Below, piece after piece: positions 63,284-64,000 of a stretch of 64,000 bases of DNA. A program made the translations under genes and the position numbers. Position 1 is the first letter of the stretch. Each line of letters opens with the position of its first letter. This DNA comes from Sphingomonas sanguinis (lineage in GTDB: Bacteria; Pseudomonadota; Alphaproteobacteria; Sphingomonadales; Sphingomonadaceae): contig NZ_CP079203.1 of assembly GCF_019297835.1 (NCBI RefSeq), positions 2,656,501 through 2,720,500 of the forward strand, in the 5' to 3' direction. Under the pieces are notes generated by a model, which ran no database searches, was not told the DNA's origin, and was given only the letters and a program-made list of their open reading frames with translations.

Positions 63284-63410
63284 TTCCTCCCCTGCAAGGG
63301 GAGGGGGACCGCCGCGAAGCGGTGGTGGAGGGGGCGAGCCGCATAGGATAACCTGTGTGGAAGCCCCCCTCCACCAGCTTCGCTGGTCCCCCTCCCCGTA
63401 CCGGGGAGGA
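63284..63410. repeat. Paired palindromic repeat, family B copy 6
   Basis: Left arm TTCCTCCCCTGCAAGGGGAGG, then ACCGCCGCGAAGCGGTGGTGGAGGGGG; right arm CCCCCTCCACCAGCTTCGCTGGTCCCCCTCC, ending CGGGGAGGA. Between the convergent mgtE and HisN-like genes. Confidence 0.8.
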
Positions 63411-64000
63411 TCAGTGATCATGGTCGTGCCCGTGGTCGTGCGGCACGTTGCGCAGCGCTTCCAGCACCTCGTCGGTGCGGGCCGGGTCGCCGATCGCCAG
63501 CACGTGGCCCGCGCTGTCGGCAGTCAGGGGATCGCCGTTCCAGTCGCACATCCGCCCGCCCGCGCCCTCGACCACCGGGACCAGCGCGGCGAAGTCGTGC
63601 AGCTTCAACCCCGATTCGCACACCAGATCGATATGGCCGCTCGCCAGCAGCCCGTAATTATAGCAGTCGCCGCCATATACCGGCCCTTGGCGTGGCGACT
63701 GGCCGCTGACCGCCGCGACCAGCGCCATGAAGTGCGGCACGTCTTCGTCGTCGAACAGATGCGGGCTGGTGGTCGCGATGGTGGCGCCGTCCAGCTCGCG
63801 ACAGGCGCGGGTGCGCGTCGGCTGTCCGTTGAACAGGGTCGGCCGCCCCGCCACGCCCAGCCAGCGTTCGCGCGCGATCGGCTGGTCGATGATGCCCAGC
63901 ACCGGCCAGCCATTTTCGACGAGCGCGATCAGCGTGCCGAAGATGGGCCGCCCGACGGTGAAGCTACGCGTGCCGTCGATGGGATCGAGCACCCATTGAC
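63411..64000 (-). CDS. Inositol monophosphatase family protein, possibly HisN histidinol-phosphatase (C-terminal part)
   Basis: The gene enters from the right edge; about 196 codons are visible. The metal motif W-x-LDPIDGTRSF is right at the edge of the window, and the second metal region (LHDFAALVPVVEGAGGRMCDW) is near the end. This pattern is shared by inositol monophosphatases and the alphaproteobacterial histidinol-phosphatase HisN, and I cannot choose without the missing part. The C-terminus is an unusual His/Asp tail, HDHGHDHDH. Confidence 0.83.
   Translation of the reverse strand, partial: QWVLDPIDGTRSFTVGRPIFGTLIALVENGWPVLGIIDQPIARERWLGVAGRPTLFNGQPTRTRACRELDGATIATTSPHLFDDEDVPHFMALVAAVSGQSPRQGPVYGGDCYNYGLLASGHIDLVCESGLKLHDFAALVPVVEGAGGRMCDWNGDPLTADSAGHVLAIGDPARTDEVLEALRNVPHDHGHDHDH

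Overview
The window is a 64 kb piece of an alphaproteobacterial chromosome, most likely from a Sphingomonas-like member of the Sphingomonadales. The reasons are the GC-rich coding style with many GTG/TTG starts, the gene order around the replication origin, a class I lysyl-tRNA synthetase, typical sphingomonad neighbours (Ubiq_cyt_C_chap, YceD, DUF6489, DUF3576) and intergenic palindromes of the kind common in sphingomonads. Most of it is core chromosome. The only mobile DNA seen is one small transposase remnant near 48.5 kb. No tRNA, rRNA, prophage or CRISPR array was found.

Origin region (1-20.4 kb). Genes run leftward from about 3.0 kb (ppsR-maf-aroE-coaE-dnaQ) and rightward from about 3.3 kb (hemE-hemJ, then rho). 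The ~330 bp between ppsR and hemE holds a perfect DnaA box, several near-matches and twelve GANTC methylation sites. This is the position of the Caulobacter origin, so I call it oriC. Further right come an outer-membrane lipoprotein (BamE-like), a bc1-assembly chaperone, YceD, a SixA-like phosphatase, a DinG-type helicase, lysS, a dienelactone hydrolase and the run mnmE-mnmG-rsmG-parA-parB. Three parS-like 16-mers (12.0, 16.1 and 18.6 kb) lie in this arm.

Housekeeping block (20.6-41.8 kb). This holds a HAD phosphatase, a YggS-type PLP protein, a ThiE-like protein, leuS-lptE-holA, xthA-ribA (translationally coupled), lolA with a probable structured RNA downstream, an OprB-type porin, marC, folD-DUF167-yggT, an AsmA-like protein, tsaD-gpsA and the divergent hemC-hemD-mitofilin-like operon.

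Accessory block (41.9-51.9 kb). A MASE1 sensor kinase with a degraded ATP-binding motif is coupled to a FixJ-type regulator. Then follow a lipoprotein, a FosA-type enzyme divergent from a GNAT acetyltransferase, an SDR, a DsbA/FrnE-like protein with msrB, the transposase remnant, and an STT3-like membrane glycosyltransferase next to gtrA and a methyltransferase.

Right end (52-64 kb). A compact bioFDA operon is followed by a secreted LamG-plus-GH2 glycosidase coupled to an SGNH esterase, two overlapping hotdog thioesterases divergent from an enoyl-CoA hydratase, a cyclophilin with a clear terminator, an MgtE magnesium transporter and a truncated inositol-monophosphatase/HisN-like gene. Several families of paired intergenic palindromes recur between these genes throughout the window.
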